NCBI RefSeq assembly: GCF_000003605.2 | Contig: NW_003115962.1 | Span: 22,113 to 69,569 of the forward strand | Length of the DNA stretch: 47,457 nt | DNA from: Saccoglossus kowalevskii | Taxonomy: Eukaryota; Hemichordata; Enteropneusta; Harrimaniidae | Direction of reading: 5' to 3' | Shown here: in pieces, positions 11,745-22,832 of the stretch | How the letters are laid out: each line of letters opens with the position of its first letter | How positions within the stretch are numbered: the first letter of the stretch is position 1 | The notes under the pieces: model-generated | What the model was told of the DNA's origin: nothing | The model's database searches: none | The model's input: the letters and a program-made list of their open reading frames with translations, nothing else | Made by a program: the position numbers and the translations under genes

Positions 11745-12098
11745 ATAAGCTTACGCGTTAATAAAATCCATAAAATAGAACACTTGCTCTCGTTGTTATT
11801 AATTCAGAATAAGAGAAAACGAAAACGTAATATGTATTTATTTTGGTTTACATATGTGTCAACCTTTAAATAAATAAACAGCAATGTTTCACATTAGCTC
11901 CCAGACAAGTAACCCAATGGGCTATTTAGGAATAGTGTCACGTTCAGCTAAATTTACTATCATAAAGAATTATTAGTATTGGGAGGGGGGCAAAAATAAA
12001 CATATTTGCTATTGCTCGTGCAACTTTGTCCGAAAAATACCTTCAATTTTTCGGTTCATAATAGTTTCTCTGAATTTTGAAGCTATTATCAAAATTGA

Positions 12099-12245
12099 GG
12101 GGTTCTCGCCTGCGCATGCATGGGAATTGAGTCCCAAGCGACGATAACAAAGCGCTAAAACGCAAAGGCTCATGGGTAGATGCTTGTTTGTAAACAGCTG
12201 CACGCTATGACCGTTTGGCGCATGTGCAAATGACGACTCCCCACT
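12099..12245 (-). mobile_element. M2 element, diverged copy
   Basis: This is inverted relative to the copy at 26494. It shares CTCGCCTGCGCATGC, GAGTCCCAAGCGACGATAAC, GCTCATGGGTAGATGCTTG and TGACGACTCCCCACT. TTAA follows at 12246-12249, and a degenerate TTGA at 12095-12098 precedes it. It is non-coding; the frame across it at 12009-12203 is incidental. Confidence 0.65.
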
Positions 12246-12249
12246 TTAA

Positions 12250-13190
12250 ATATTGAATAATTTAAAAGAAATCGCTTTCGTCCGTCTAGTAATTTTTTTA
12301 TTTTTGTATGCCACAGAGAACCGTCCGATCTTCATCAATGTGAAATTACACCCCCTGTCGGTGTATATGTATAAAGCGTATAGAAACGAGTAGCGCGACA
12401 GAATTGTATTTTTATTATTTCGAATTTGCTGGCGAGTTTTCTTCATTATTTATCGCTGTTATCACAGTTGCCACATTTTGGGTCCAACACAAACGCTTAG
12501 GAAATAGCAAACACCACAATTAGTACATAGATTACGGGAGCAGAGACGAGATGACGAGAGAAAAGTACATGGAGTGAATGGACGGAGGTAACAATCGTAA
12601 CATTTGAAGGGGAAAACAACTCTCGTAGCTCGCTCGTTTTTAATGAGGTTTTGCGTACCATGTCTACTAGTATTTGTTCGAATTAAATTCAGAGAATGTA
12701 GGAAAATGAGTGCATGGAATTCAAATAGCACGCTTCGGATGATCTCGCTCAGTCAGTTTGTGTTGGCCTTGCTTGCGACTTTTGCATTTATAAATTAAAA
12801 CAATTGTAGTTCCTGAAACATGTATTGCTGAAACATGGGTGCGAATGTGTTTTCCTGATTAAATGCAGCGCCCCTACGATATCCCCGCCCACATGACACG
12901 CATTGGTGTGTTTGTTTAAGGTCTGCCGTTGGTGTGGAAGCGTGAAAACCAAAGTACTACAAGTGGGCGGGAACACGTGCCCCGTGAACGCAGTAAACAT
13001 CGGGAGAAAACTGTATGTTGTCTGTGGCTCTGTCCATGCCGAACGAGCAAGAAAAATGAAATACTCTCACAGCTTTCATTTATGAATGTAGGACAGACGC
13101 AGCGTGATCAATGCGTCAATACAACGACAAATGTTCCGGCCAATGCAGTACGTCGTCCGTTGAATTTCACATCTTCGGGCTTAATAAGAA
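12250..13190. other. intergenic DNA, no gene seen
   Basis: Several overlapping short frames on both strands (12462-12731, 12604-12798, 12903-13222) have no recognisable domain, and the overlap of opposite-strand frames argues against coding. No RNA gene or repeat family was found. Confidence 0.4.
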
Positions 13191-13195
13191 GTATG

Positions 13196-14075
13196 CGATT
13201 CAATAACACATATAAATCATAATGAATAATGTATTATTAGTTATACATTTCATCTTTGGATGATATTTATTTGTTTTTATGACAACTTCATATCTAATCT
13301 CTATAATACATCAATATCAACTATAGTTCTTTATTAGTATAGATAATATTATCTTATCCTGTGACGGCGACGCCCTCCCATCGGTGTATGATGTCATTGA
13401 GTACACCCTACCATCCTTCTCGAACCCTAACACTCCATACAATCAAATACAATGAATATAATCCAGTTTTTCATTTATGAAAATGAGATGAACTACTGTA
13501 AAACACATTGAAATAGCTACATGTCATTTTAGCGAATTTGACTCAATACATGAATTAACAAAATCTTAATTTAGCTAAAATACCAATAATCACATTGTGA
13601 GAATATACTTTAATCTAAATTAGCGACATTTTGAATAAGTGAAATTACAAGTTAGCTAAAGTAGCTAAAATGACATTCTAGTTAAAAAGACGTGTTTTAA
13701 ATTATATTAACGTCAGGGCTGTGACTTATTGCCAGAGATCGCACCTCCGGGCGGGCGTATCAAGTGTATTATATTATGCAAATAGTTATACATATTTATT
13801 TGTTTGTATGACAACTTCATATCCAATCTCTGTATACACCAATGTCGGGTCTAGTTCTTCATTATTGTTAGTAGATGATGTCATCTTATCCTGTGATTGC
13901 GACGCCCTCCTATACAAATAAATGAATTCCAGTTTTCAACCAAAATGAGACAAAAACGATGTATCATTTCAACTTGTGACGGGTTCGCAGCTCCGGGCGT
14001 AATAATTAGCACATATAAATTATTATTAATAATATATTTTGATAATATTTATTTGTTTCCATGACAACGTTATCT
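13196..14075. repeat. cluster of three M6 A+T-rich repeat copies
   Basis: Copies at about 13198-13400, 13775-13910 and 13998-14070 share CACATATAAATCA, ATGATATTTATTTG, TTTTATGACAACTTCATATC, ATCTTATCCTGTGA and GCGACGCCCTCC. Further copies are at about 22345-22480, 23750, 23905 and 25360. The ends are not sharply defined and no target duplication is visible. An M3 element sits between the first two copies. Confidence 0.6.
13494..13705. mobile_element. M3-family element (diverged)
   Basis: The left end, TACTGTAAAACACATTG, is like the copy at 1044. The interior repeats AGCTAAAATGACAT and its complement. The right end is decayed, near TTTAAATTATATTA at about 13695-13705. Borders are approximate. 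Confidence 0.45.
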
Positions 14076-14079
14076 TATC

Positions 14080-15512
14080 GTTGTTTACATTCACATCACG
14101 TGGTGCCATCTTTTCGATGTTTTAAATCACCATGTCATTAAAGGGGATAGTGACCTTATCATACCAATTTTACTCGAATCAACAATTTTCATTTTATGTG
14201 TAATGTTAAACACCGACCAACACACTTTTACTTTAGGTAGAACGCTACCCAAAAGTCAAAATTATATAAATTTGTGTTTGTCTTTGCATATGTGAAAACT
14301 GAAGAAAATTTAATAAATATGGATAGTGACAGTCGGGCAATAGTTCAGAGACATCAATACAGGTGTCCAGTGATTATAACCAGTTTGCTGATCGCATTTA
14401 AACTTTTTTTCTGTCGGTGGCATGGAAATATCTCAATAGCCAGACTTATGCTTGGTAACATATACTGAAAAAAATGTTGTCTCTAATAAGGTACTTGCTA
14501 TGGTCAAGAATTGGATGCAGTAATGTACACGTACTTTATAATGGTCAGCTTTGATGATGTAAGGATACGTTAATGTTATCTTCAAGTTCAAATTCAAAAC
14601 CAAATCATTCGATTTTTGCCTTTTATGCAACATGCGAGACCTCGCAGCGAACTCATTTATTCGAGTGTTTACCTGTGAGTAAAGCCGTATTATGTATATA
14701 TGTATGAGTATATGGATTATAACCGGAATTCTGTAAAGTGCTCTGTCGTTCTATATCCGGTTTCACATTGGTTTCACGCTACGATTATAACTCGCATCAA
14801 GGTCAAACTGCGACAATCACACGGTGGATGCCATCCTTATGCATTTTAATCCGTTTTGATAAATATGATATAAGATTAGCCAAACCTCAGACGTGTGTGT
14901 TGAATTTTAGTAAAACCCATCCGTCTTTTTCAGTGAGGGGCGAGCCACAAAGGGGTTGTAGGTAGGCTAGCATACCCATGTTGTAAACTCAGCTGGACCA
15001 ACTTGTTTATGTTTGCAGTGCATGGGTGCTTGGATCGGCTTACGAATCGTTTTAACTTGAGACGTGTATCTATAGACACAGTCTCTCAAAGTTGAGAAAC
15101 CGCCAAGTATTTCACGGAACTCATTGGCTATATTTGTAAATATACTTGTTTTCAAGTGTTTTATTCTCCTGTATACGAGTTTTTTTTTTACAGTACATGG
15201 ATGTTAAACATGTTAAACACGGGTCATTTAAAATATTTGGATATCTGTTGTTTTTTTCAATCCAGGTGAGAACTTTGGAATGTTCTACCTCAGCCACATG
15301 CAAGTTGATTCCCTTCACGACCAAGACTTATATAGTGCATTTCAGACACCGTTCTGTCCGATTTGAACATAACTACTCATACGTGCAACAATGCACAACG
15401 CTACTGAGCATTAAACAAATCAGAGCATACAGTTACCTGCCTTGTCTCGGGAGACAACGAATTGATAATATTCAAAATCTCACTGACTACGACTGCGGCG
15501 GCGCTGTTTATA
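14080..15512. other. intergenic DNA, no gene seen
   Basis: The segment at 14580-14660 (ATCATTCGATTTTTGCC, then GCGAGACCTCGCAGCGAAC) resembles the right half of the TA-flanked element at 36419-36779, so it may be a relic of it. The 131-codon frame at 15146-15541 has no motif and overlaps an M3 element. Nothing else is supported. Confidence 0.4.
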
Positions 15513-15513
15513 G

Positions 15514-15717
15514 TACTGATTTATTATTCACTGGGTTTTAATTTTGCTTATTTCGCTGACTGAAAAATGCGCTAAATTAAAACCCAGTGAATATGTAAAA
15601 TTTAGCATAGAATACATTATCTAAATGATAAAACCGTGAATTTAAAACCCACAGAATATGCCTGAAATGGTAAATCAGTGAAATTTAAACCCAGTGAAAA
15701 TTAGCCATTTTACAGTA
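15514..15717. mobile_element. M3-family element
   Basis: The left end is TACTGATTTATTATTCAC and the right end is GCCATTTTACAGTA, with TA at both borders. The phrase CACTGGGTTTTAA and its variants (CCCAGTGAA, AAACCCAGTG, AAACCCACAG) repeat through the interior in both orientations, giving a long imperfect stem-loop. It is non-coding. Confidence 0.6.
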
Positions 15718-16259
15718 TACGATTAGCTGCTTCTGTTGCAACCAAGCTATCGATAGTTTTCGCTAAGAATCCACCCAAAAGGCAATATATAAAAACTAAT
15801 CAACCCGCGTAACCCCAGACTGCTTCGATGGCTATTACACAATCAATTTATGACTAGAGCGGCTGGAGAATTGCACACATAGACGATAGGTAAATACGCC
15901 ATAAATATGGCTGTCGGTTTCTCAACATCAATATATATGTAAAACCTAGCCGTGTTAATGACCATTGTATCCTTGACTTCTTTTTCTTTCTTTGTCAAAC
16001 AGCGTAGTCTTAAAACTCCTGGATGCTATGAAAAATGAATTTAAGGTATGCATTTTCATGATGAAAAGAAATGACACGTGACCTTAAGGAAACTTACAAG
16101 TGCTGCGAAGAAGCCACATGTTCTTAGTATTTCTTTTCGGAAATTAAACATTCTCCCGCAAGGGATTGTTAGGTTTCTCCGCACGCAGATAATAGTATGT
16201 GTTAATAGTAGGTATATAGATTGAGCTCCTCTAAGATAACCTCTGACCTCGTCCGTTTT
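15718..16259. other. upstream flank of the GTPase gene
   Basis: No repeat family or gene is recognised here. As the sequence immediately 5' of the first coding exon, it is the natural place for the promoter, but apart from the site listed next I see no diagnostic element. Confidence 0.35.
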
Positions 16260-16321
16260 GCGCAAGACTATATTTATTGGCGGTGCTTGCTAAGTTTTTA
16301 GTTGTCAACTGAGCAAGTGAG
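16260..16321 (+). promoter_or_regulatory. possible core promoter / 5' leader of the GTPase gene
   Basis: A TATA-like CTATATTTAT at about 16268-16277 lies some 45-55 bp upstream of the start codon. A UGA stop in the same frame as the start codon occurs just upstream, in AAC-TGA-GCA-AGT-GAG-ATG, so no longer N-terminus can be read in this exon. If the TATA-like site is real, the 5' leader would be very short. An upstream non-coding exon is an equally good alternative. Confidence 0.25.
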
Positions 16322-16493
16322 ATGCAACGTCGAAGGTCCACGAGCGTAGGCTCCGCGCCTAATCCGAAAAAGCTAGAAGTGCCTCTTCGAAAAATAAGTA
16401 CGTCGAGTCCGTTCACCAGACGAAGAAAAAAGTCCAGCATAAGCACCGATGTGCGGATCGCATTCGTCGGGACGCTGGGTGTTGGAAAGAGTG
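16322..16493 (+). CDS. Ras-like small GTPase (RERG/RASL11/RASL12 type), exon 1 of 5
   Basis: This is the first coding exon of a 223-residue small GTPase, residues 1-57 plus one base of codon 58. It begins with a basic, Ser/Arg-rich extension of about 42 residues (RRRSTS near the start, RRRKKSS at 33-39, both resembling basophilic kinase sites). Strand beta1 (VRIAFVG) and the P-loop GTLGVGKS (50-57) follow. The exon ends at a GTAAGT donor in phase 1. The residue equivalent to Ras Gly12 is Leu52; relatives in this branch also lack Gly there. Joining to 32821, 34056, 34472 and 37468 stays open, with a start at the only in-frame ATG after an upstream stop. The full-length fold points to GTP-binding signalling in the cytoplasm. 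The fit is best with RASL11/RERG, from RRFIGEY, IRWAD and the short non-prenylated tail. The exact orthologue needs a tree. Confidence 0.85.
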
Positions 16494-17720
16494 GTAAGTT
16501 GTACACTTCATGACATTCCTATACGTATACATACACACACACAGACAGTCGAGTGCCGCAATCCACGCCTGATATGCGGTAATAAAGTGTGGAAGTTGCG
16601 GTGAATGTACTAGCTCAGACGTGAGCGACTGCATTGAAAACAGTGTTCTGAGCTACCGTAATAATATGGGCACTATCAAAACCACTATCAATAGTTAATA
16701 ATATATATCATAACATGTTTTTAACCATCTAACAAAATAAATTTTAATATTATACGCGTGTCTATATTTTGATTTCCAAGTATGTGCGTTCATACGCTAC
16801 AGTTACGACAGATTCTTTAGGTGTCCTTCTGCATGGCGAAACGTATTTTTTAAAGAAAGCCAGTCATCATTTACTGACGTGTGTACGCTTACGATGCAGT
16901 GCCCTGGTCTTACAACCTCATATCAGGTTTAACAAGTAGCTCTTAAACCGGATATATAATAAAAGTGGTAAACAGGGCCATGGGAATGTAACGTTAGAAC
17001 AGTTCTATATTTGTTAGCGCGCTCTTCTATATTCCATCCGTCATATTGAAAAGCTACTTCACATCTAGGAAAAGTATTTACACAACAGTTCTAATGTACG
17101 ACACGGAGTCAACCAGTCATGTAAAAGGAAAGGATCGGATTCAGACGATTAATCATATATGATACGGACCACTCGACTCAGTAAATAAAACGTGCTATAC
17201 CATTCTGATACAGCGTGATTTAAAACGGATTATCGCGTTAATTTGTTGTAACGGTACACATAATCATCGACATGTTATTAAACTCCGGTCTAGTCATTTT
17301 AAAATGCGTCGTTGCCGTGTCCAGAACAATCGGCTCGTCCAATATCTCACAACGGAATTGTTAATTCTAACTAACAATAATCACTACATCGCAACCTTTA
17401 ATCTAGATAGATATCATGATGTTTTTATCGTTCGGTATTTTTTTTATTTTACAGAGTGTATCACACACACCCCTCGCCGCTTAACTCATTTGTTTCGTTT
17501 TTGATTTTTGTTTACCTTTTTGCGAAAGCGCCATGTCCATTCTCGCAGCTTCCGATGAAATATCATAAGGATAAACAAAAATATACGTCATAATGTGCGA
17601 TACACCGGGGATGGATGGACGGCGGTGATACCATATGTGTCAACAGGGATGTAATAATTCACACCATGATGTAGAACTGTCAGGAGATTTATCAAAGTGC
17701 AAATTCATGCAAAATCCATT
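16494..17720 (+). other. start of intron 1 of the GTPase gene
   Basis: Begins with a strong GTAAGT donor. Intron 1 runs to 32820 (16,327 bp). In this first part I see a short CA-rich tract at about 16528-16550 and nothing else identifiable. Confidence 0.6.
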
Positions 17721-17723
17721 AAC

Positions 17724-17952
17724 CGGTCACTGGTTGTAGCACTGGGCTCATGATCGGTAGATTCGATTTCAAATCCTACCTGGGGTTGAACAACACAAAA
17801 GAGTCGACCTCAGCTCCCTACCCTACCCTGAGTGAGAGTGCCTAGCGGCTCAGTGGCAAGGTTGTCTCCACTGGAATGTTGGTCTAGGCCCGCAAGTGCC
17901 TGTGTTCGACGGGCATGGTTGACACCAAGATAGAGCATTACGATTACGATTA
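17724..17952 (+). mobile_element. dimeric tRNA-related SINE
   Basis: Two tRNA-like modules lie head to tail. The first (about 17724-17790) has GTAGCACTGGGCTCATGATC, whose loop position reads CAT, followed by a B-box-like GATTCGATTTCAAATCC. The second (about 17850-17920) has an A-box-like GGCTCAGTGGCAAGG and a B-box-like GTGTTCGAC. The unit ends in a short ATTACG repeat tail (about 17936-17952), as many SINEs do. Internal pol III promoter boxes plus a simple-repeat tail are the standard SINE architecture, and a partner LINE would supply retrotransposition. A target duplication was not evident. It lies in intron 1, in sense orientation. Confidence 0.65.
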
Positions 17953-20125
17953 GAAGGTGCTCACGTAGTCCCGAATATCATGGTTCCTGTTGCACTTTTT
18001 GTCAGCACTAACACTTGAAATTTGAACATAAAAAAGATAGTCAGGAGCGACAACAGTGACATTCAATGTCCGAAACTGTCGCCTTGCGGAAAGTCTTATT
18101 TAAAAATACATTAACCCAGGGATTATGATAGTGGCAGGGGAGTTACGCTGAGAGTGGCGTGGGTTACCTGTTGAGAATAATGAAAAAACATACCAACATG
18201 AACTTATCTTTAGTTTTCTGTTCGTATCTCGCTGTTTAAACTCACGATTGAGATTTCAATCTAAATCTATCATGATTGACATTACCCGCGTTTGAAAAAA
18301 AAACAAAAAAAAACACCATAAATCTACTCAAATATATAATTAGATACAAACTATATTCCGGTCAAGAACGCATACAAATAAAAATAAACGGGACTTCCGT
18401 TAGTGAGGTCAATCGTAATACGGTGCTAAGTAGGGCGTCCTTAATGCGTATCATAATTCATGTTACCCCAAACACCTGTAAACGTTTTACCACTTGTATT
18501 TTCAAAAGTTCCGTGTTGTGGCCGTTTATGGGACGGAAACGGCTTCTTTTAAGATCATCAGGACAATAAAAGATTTCGAAATTCTAAAAGAGAGCAATGT
18601 GACTGGTACAATAATAATAACGTTGTTTATTCATACAATATTGTCATTAAGTGACACCCATAAGCAATTCATATAACGAATGACATTTTAACGACTTATC
18701 GGACTCCAGTTATAGATGAGATTATGATATGGGTGCGGGGACACGTTGGACGTGAAGCAAAGGGATATATAAGCAATAAGTTATTTCACATGTAAGGTGG
18801 TTGACCTTACATATCGAGATAAACAATTATCTACACTGGAACGGTTCTCATAACTCTACCCCCAAAAAGAATTGATTTGGGCGGGTTGGGTGATAACAAC
18901 TCTCCGACCCGTGTACCGTCAAAAGATCCTGGCGTCACTGTAAGAACGTACACAGTGCATCGCCGCTGAATATGGGATTTCCGCGAGACGACGTATTTAT
19001 CACACTTCAGCCGAATGAATGAATGTGTAGATTAGTGCAAGAATTTGTCGAAAATCCGGCCTTGTTGTTTCAAGTAACTCTGTCTAGACACTATTATCAC
19101 AACGCAGTATCCGACATCTTATTGGCTACATAATTATGATACATTGCTGTGTATCCAATCAGGATCCCCGTTAGTGATTCGCTTGTTCTGCTGAAGTATC
19201 ACTCATGCTTGTAATATACCAGACAGCCAATGCATTCATGATCAACTTAGGGGGTCTGATTCAAGCGGCTGTGATATGATGGAAGCCTACCTTGCTACTA
19301 CAATTTTTGACACTGTCACAGTGTCACAGACCCGACGGACTATAGTTGACAAAGATGGACAAGTAACATATAAGCAAAGTTCCAAAAGTGTTAATTATAA
19401 CGGCATTTGCGCGATAAGGTCGTGAGAATAGGTTATCTGAGTTCACAGTGCAGAACCCCCGGACCTATTAAAAATACCGAAGAGGCGCACATTAATCATA
19501 TTTAAATGTTAATAACTTATTTATGAATTATTCGGCACCTCTTTGATGTGTATTTTGTTTGTTTTGTGACAACTTCGTATCTCGTGATCACGTGATTTCA
19601 GCTTATCAATGTATGACGTACACAATTCTTGAATAATCAACGATCCAAACGACTGTGCGGAGTGGACGGAATATCGATGCTGATTTCTTTTTTTTACCTT
19701 CGATATCTTAGTGTTTTTTTCATTGCATTGGTAGATTTGACTGCCACGTATTAACATTCTGAAAAAAATAATAGTCCTAGAGCTTGAAGGTAAATAACAG
19801 AAAATATATATATTATGTATAAAATCTCGGACATATTTGATAGAGAAAAGCAAACAAATACAGCCACATCGTCGTGTGTCTGCAAGCTCACCCAGAGTTT
19901 CTATTGGACAGCCCCTTGTGCAAATATACTCGTTGTGTCGAAATAACAGCAGCAAAAGCCCCGTTGAGAAAGAATAAACTCTTGAATGGGTATTTTATTA
20001 TTGTATTCTTTGAGTAAGTAATGGTTCTAGCCATCTACATGTTATCGGATATTTGCCTTTTAGCGGACATCGACATACTCTTCGTTAACTACCAAGTATC
20101 GTGCAATACATGTGACCCCTCCGGG
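17953..20125 (+). other. intron 1, no gene seen
   Basis: Small perfect palindromes occur at 18790-18812 (ATGTAAGGT arms) and 19308-19326 (TGACACTG arms). The minus-strand open frame at 19521-19955 (144 codons), the longest in intron 1 apart from low-complexity frames, has no recognisable domain and no splice context. I read it as chance. Confidence 0.45.
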
Positions 20126-20129
20126 GAGG

Positions 20130-20433
20130 GGGCTCAAAGTGGACCAGATACAAAACTGCGTCACAATAGACCAGATGCGAACCTGGGTTCCACTTAACCA
20201 GACACGTGACTAAGTCTGAGTGAAGCAGATGCGAACCTGGGTCGCAGTGAACCAGGTACGAGCCCAAGTTTCAATGAACCAGATACGAACCTGAGTTACA
20301 GTGAACCATATTCGAATTTGAGTAACAGTGGGCCATCATCGAACATGAGCAACTATGGCCGAGTTACGAATTGAGTCAACTTGATTCGCAGTGAACCAGG
20401 TATGAGCTTGGTTCATAGTGGGTCAGATTCGAA
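20130..20433. repeat. 27-bp degenerate minisatellite
   Basis: About eleven units follow the pattern CAGATRCGAACCTGRGT, then a variable stretch, then CAGTGAAC, with a 27-base period that is broken once by an insertion near 20355-20390. Since 27 is divisible by three, one minus-strand frame stays open and reads as nine-residue repeats (HLVHCDPGS-like). With no start context and strong divergence, I treat it as non-coding. It lies in intron 1. Confidence 0.8.
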
Positions 20434-22340
20434 CTAATTAATATCAACATAAATATACTGCAACTTTTACAAAATACAGCTTCTAGTCTGATTACAAAAA
20501 TCCAAAAACATGATCACATCACTGTTCTATATTATATTTAAGACTCTGATCGTTATTATTGGTATTATACATCTGCTGTAACCGTAACGCCACAAGTTAC
20601 AGTGTGCCGTAATTTTGCGGTATTTTACGGCGTATTTTCATCCTACCATATAAGGAAATGCGAATTCCAAATATGGAGTGATTACGCAAGTTATCGTCCT
20701 CTAATAATAAAAATAAACATGGTTGCCACCAGATTTTGACCGGATTCAACACAAAGAAGTTCGCTGATTCTGTTCTAAACATTTTGGATTTCGGCATTTC
20801 CATGGTGTATGCTTGGAAAGAAAAGATGTATAATAATAAAGTTATTACGAGAATACCTCAAAGTATGCGCTCAGACAGTACGCAGCGCGTCGGTAGATAC
20901 TCCCACTGTATTGTCTTCGTGCATTGAGGTATACCCGTAATAACCTCATATTATTATTTAATTATTGATGTATGTACGTAATAAGTTGTAAACGGAAGTT
21001 CATTTTTTAGCAATAAATATAGTACATGAGGTGAGGTGACAGGGGCGTGTTGAACTAACTTACCGTGCCAGGTGGTACCCGCAGTTGATTCAACAGTATG
21101 ACTCAAGTCTTAGAAATTACTAGTATATTATTTACTTGTTAAAGAACAGTTATTTGGTCTGAGTAAACAGCACATATATATGGTGATAAATGAAATATAA
21201 ATCATGTCGTAGAAAACTGAGATGCCACTGTCACTGTAGTGATTATGTGTTTACTTTTGTTGTACTGGCCCAAGTCGCCGGCTTTGGATTACTATTGTGT
21301 ATTTATTGTAGTCTGACATCAATTTCACAGTCGATTTGATTTGTCAACACGTGATCTGTAATCGATCGACATCTGAAATAACTGTATCTGAAGTGACTTC
21401 TATTCATCTCATCCGGCGGATATCATCTGATATAACTTATTCGTAGAGCTGAGTGACGAGTAACGCAATTGGCTTATATTATCCGCAAAGCCAAGGTGAG
21501 TTGGATCACAGGTTGGGATGTCATGAGTAATAACAAGCTCTATGTCAACGTCGAGTGCGAAACAAACCCCAGGGGAATCGTAATTGTACGTAATTACGCC
21601 CTTGAGTCGTATGCTAATAAGCGTGACGTCTAAGCGCGTCGGTAGACGCGCATTCACAGTTACGGTCGCAAATTATTATCGATAATCGACAAAAATATTA
21701 TTATTCTTCGATCGATATATTTTCGAAATAAACTTTCAGTCTAACAAGATAGTGTCATTGTTGTTATTCAGTCAAATTTGTTTCTTTCTTCGCGTATTTT
21801 TGAACACGCACACACCGATGAGGTTTACCGCGAATATTGTGACGTATTATCATAATAGCTAGCGATCTTTTGCACTAAACGCCACAACTGTGAATGATAC
21901 ACATCGTGGTCATTTGATAAATGTAAATTATAATATTTTTTTCAGTTCAATAGACAGTTTGCATTTAACGACACTTTATGTTTTGTTCCGAGTACGTGTT
22001 CTCTGTCGTGTTTACATTACTTCGTAGCTGTTCGTGGTAAAACCACTAAACTAAACTTTTATTACACCATGAATTGTAGCACAATGTTTGATTTGAAGTA
22101 CAACGCAATCTTGAAATAAAATGAACTAGCTGGTTTAAAATGTGCGTGTGTACGTGTTTGAGATCATGCTCGTCGTGGAGTCGTGTAATCACTAAAATCG
22201 TATTAAATAATATGTATCTGTCATACTGCATGACGGTTACAATGTTTCATTTCATTTCATTGAAACAAGGCAAAAATGCATTCGTTTGTATACAAGAAAC
22301 GATAACCATGAGCGTACATATCAATCATTGGGAACAATAT
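20434..22340 (+). other. intron 1, no gene seen
   Basis: A+T-rich sequence with short chance frames on both strands (20597-20803, 20736-20927, 21409-21657, 22046-22231, 22140-22382). The first two overlap on opposite strands. No repeat family was matched. Confidence 0.4.
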
Positions 22341-22344
22341 TTTC

Positions 22345-22490
22345 AAGCTATCAGTTTTATGATATATGTTTATTTTTTATGACAACCTTATATCTAATCT
22401 CTGTATACATTAATGTCAAATCTAGTTCTGTGTTGTTCCATACGATATTATTTCATCCGTAATGGCGACGCCTCCCATCGGTGTTTGATG
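22345..22490 (+). repeat. M6 A+T-rich repeat copy
   Basis: Shares ATGATATATGTTTATT, TTTATGACAACCTTATATCTA, ATCTCTGTATACATTAATGTC and GGCGACGCCTCCCATCGGTG with the copies at 13198 and 13775. The right border meets the pyrimidine tract that follows. Confidence 0.55.
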
Positions 22491-22500
22491 CCAGATCCCA

Positions 22501-22832
22501 ACACACCACCTCCCCTCTCTTCCTTCTGCCTTCCCATTCCTCCTCATACTCCCCCTCCTCCCCTTCCTCCTCCCCTTCTTTCTCCTCTTCTCCCTCCTTC
22601 TTTTCACCCTCCTTCTCCTCCTCTTCCTCTCCCTTTCCTCTCCCTCCTCCTTCTTCTCTTCTCCTCCTCCTCTTTCTCCTTCTCTCCTCCTCACACTACT
22701 CTACTTCCTCCTCCCTTCCTTCTCCTCTTCCTCCTCCTCTCCTCGTCATCCTCATCCTCTTTTTTTCCTCCTCCTCTCCCCTCTCTCTTTCCCTCCTGCT
22801 CCCCCTCTTCCTGCTCCTGCTCCTCCTCCATC
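22501..22832 (+). repeat. 330-bp polypyrimidine tract (CCT/CTT)n
   Basis: Nearly uninterrupted C/T sequence on the plus strand, made of CCTCCT, CTTCTC and TCCTCCTC motifs with very few A or G interruptions before about 22830. The plus-strand Ser/Pro/Leu-rich frames and the minus-strand Arg/Glu/Gly-rich frame across it are low-complexity artefacts. Such homopurine-homopyrimidine mirror-rich tracts can adopt triplex structure. It lies in intron 1 of the GTPase gene. Confidence 0.9.

Noticed and set aside
15146-15541. 131-codon plus-strand frame
   Set aside because: No domain, and its end runs into an M3 element. A minus-strand frame overlaps it.
19521-19955. 144-codon minus-strand open frame
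   Set aside because: No domain, no signal, no splice context and A+T-driven composition. It lies within intron 1 and has no support.
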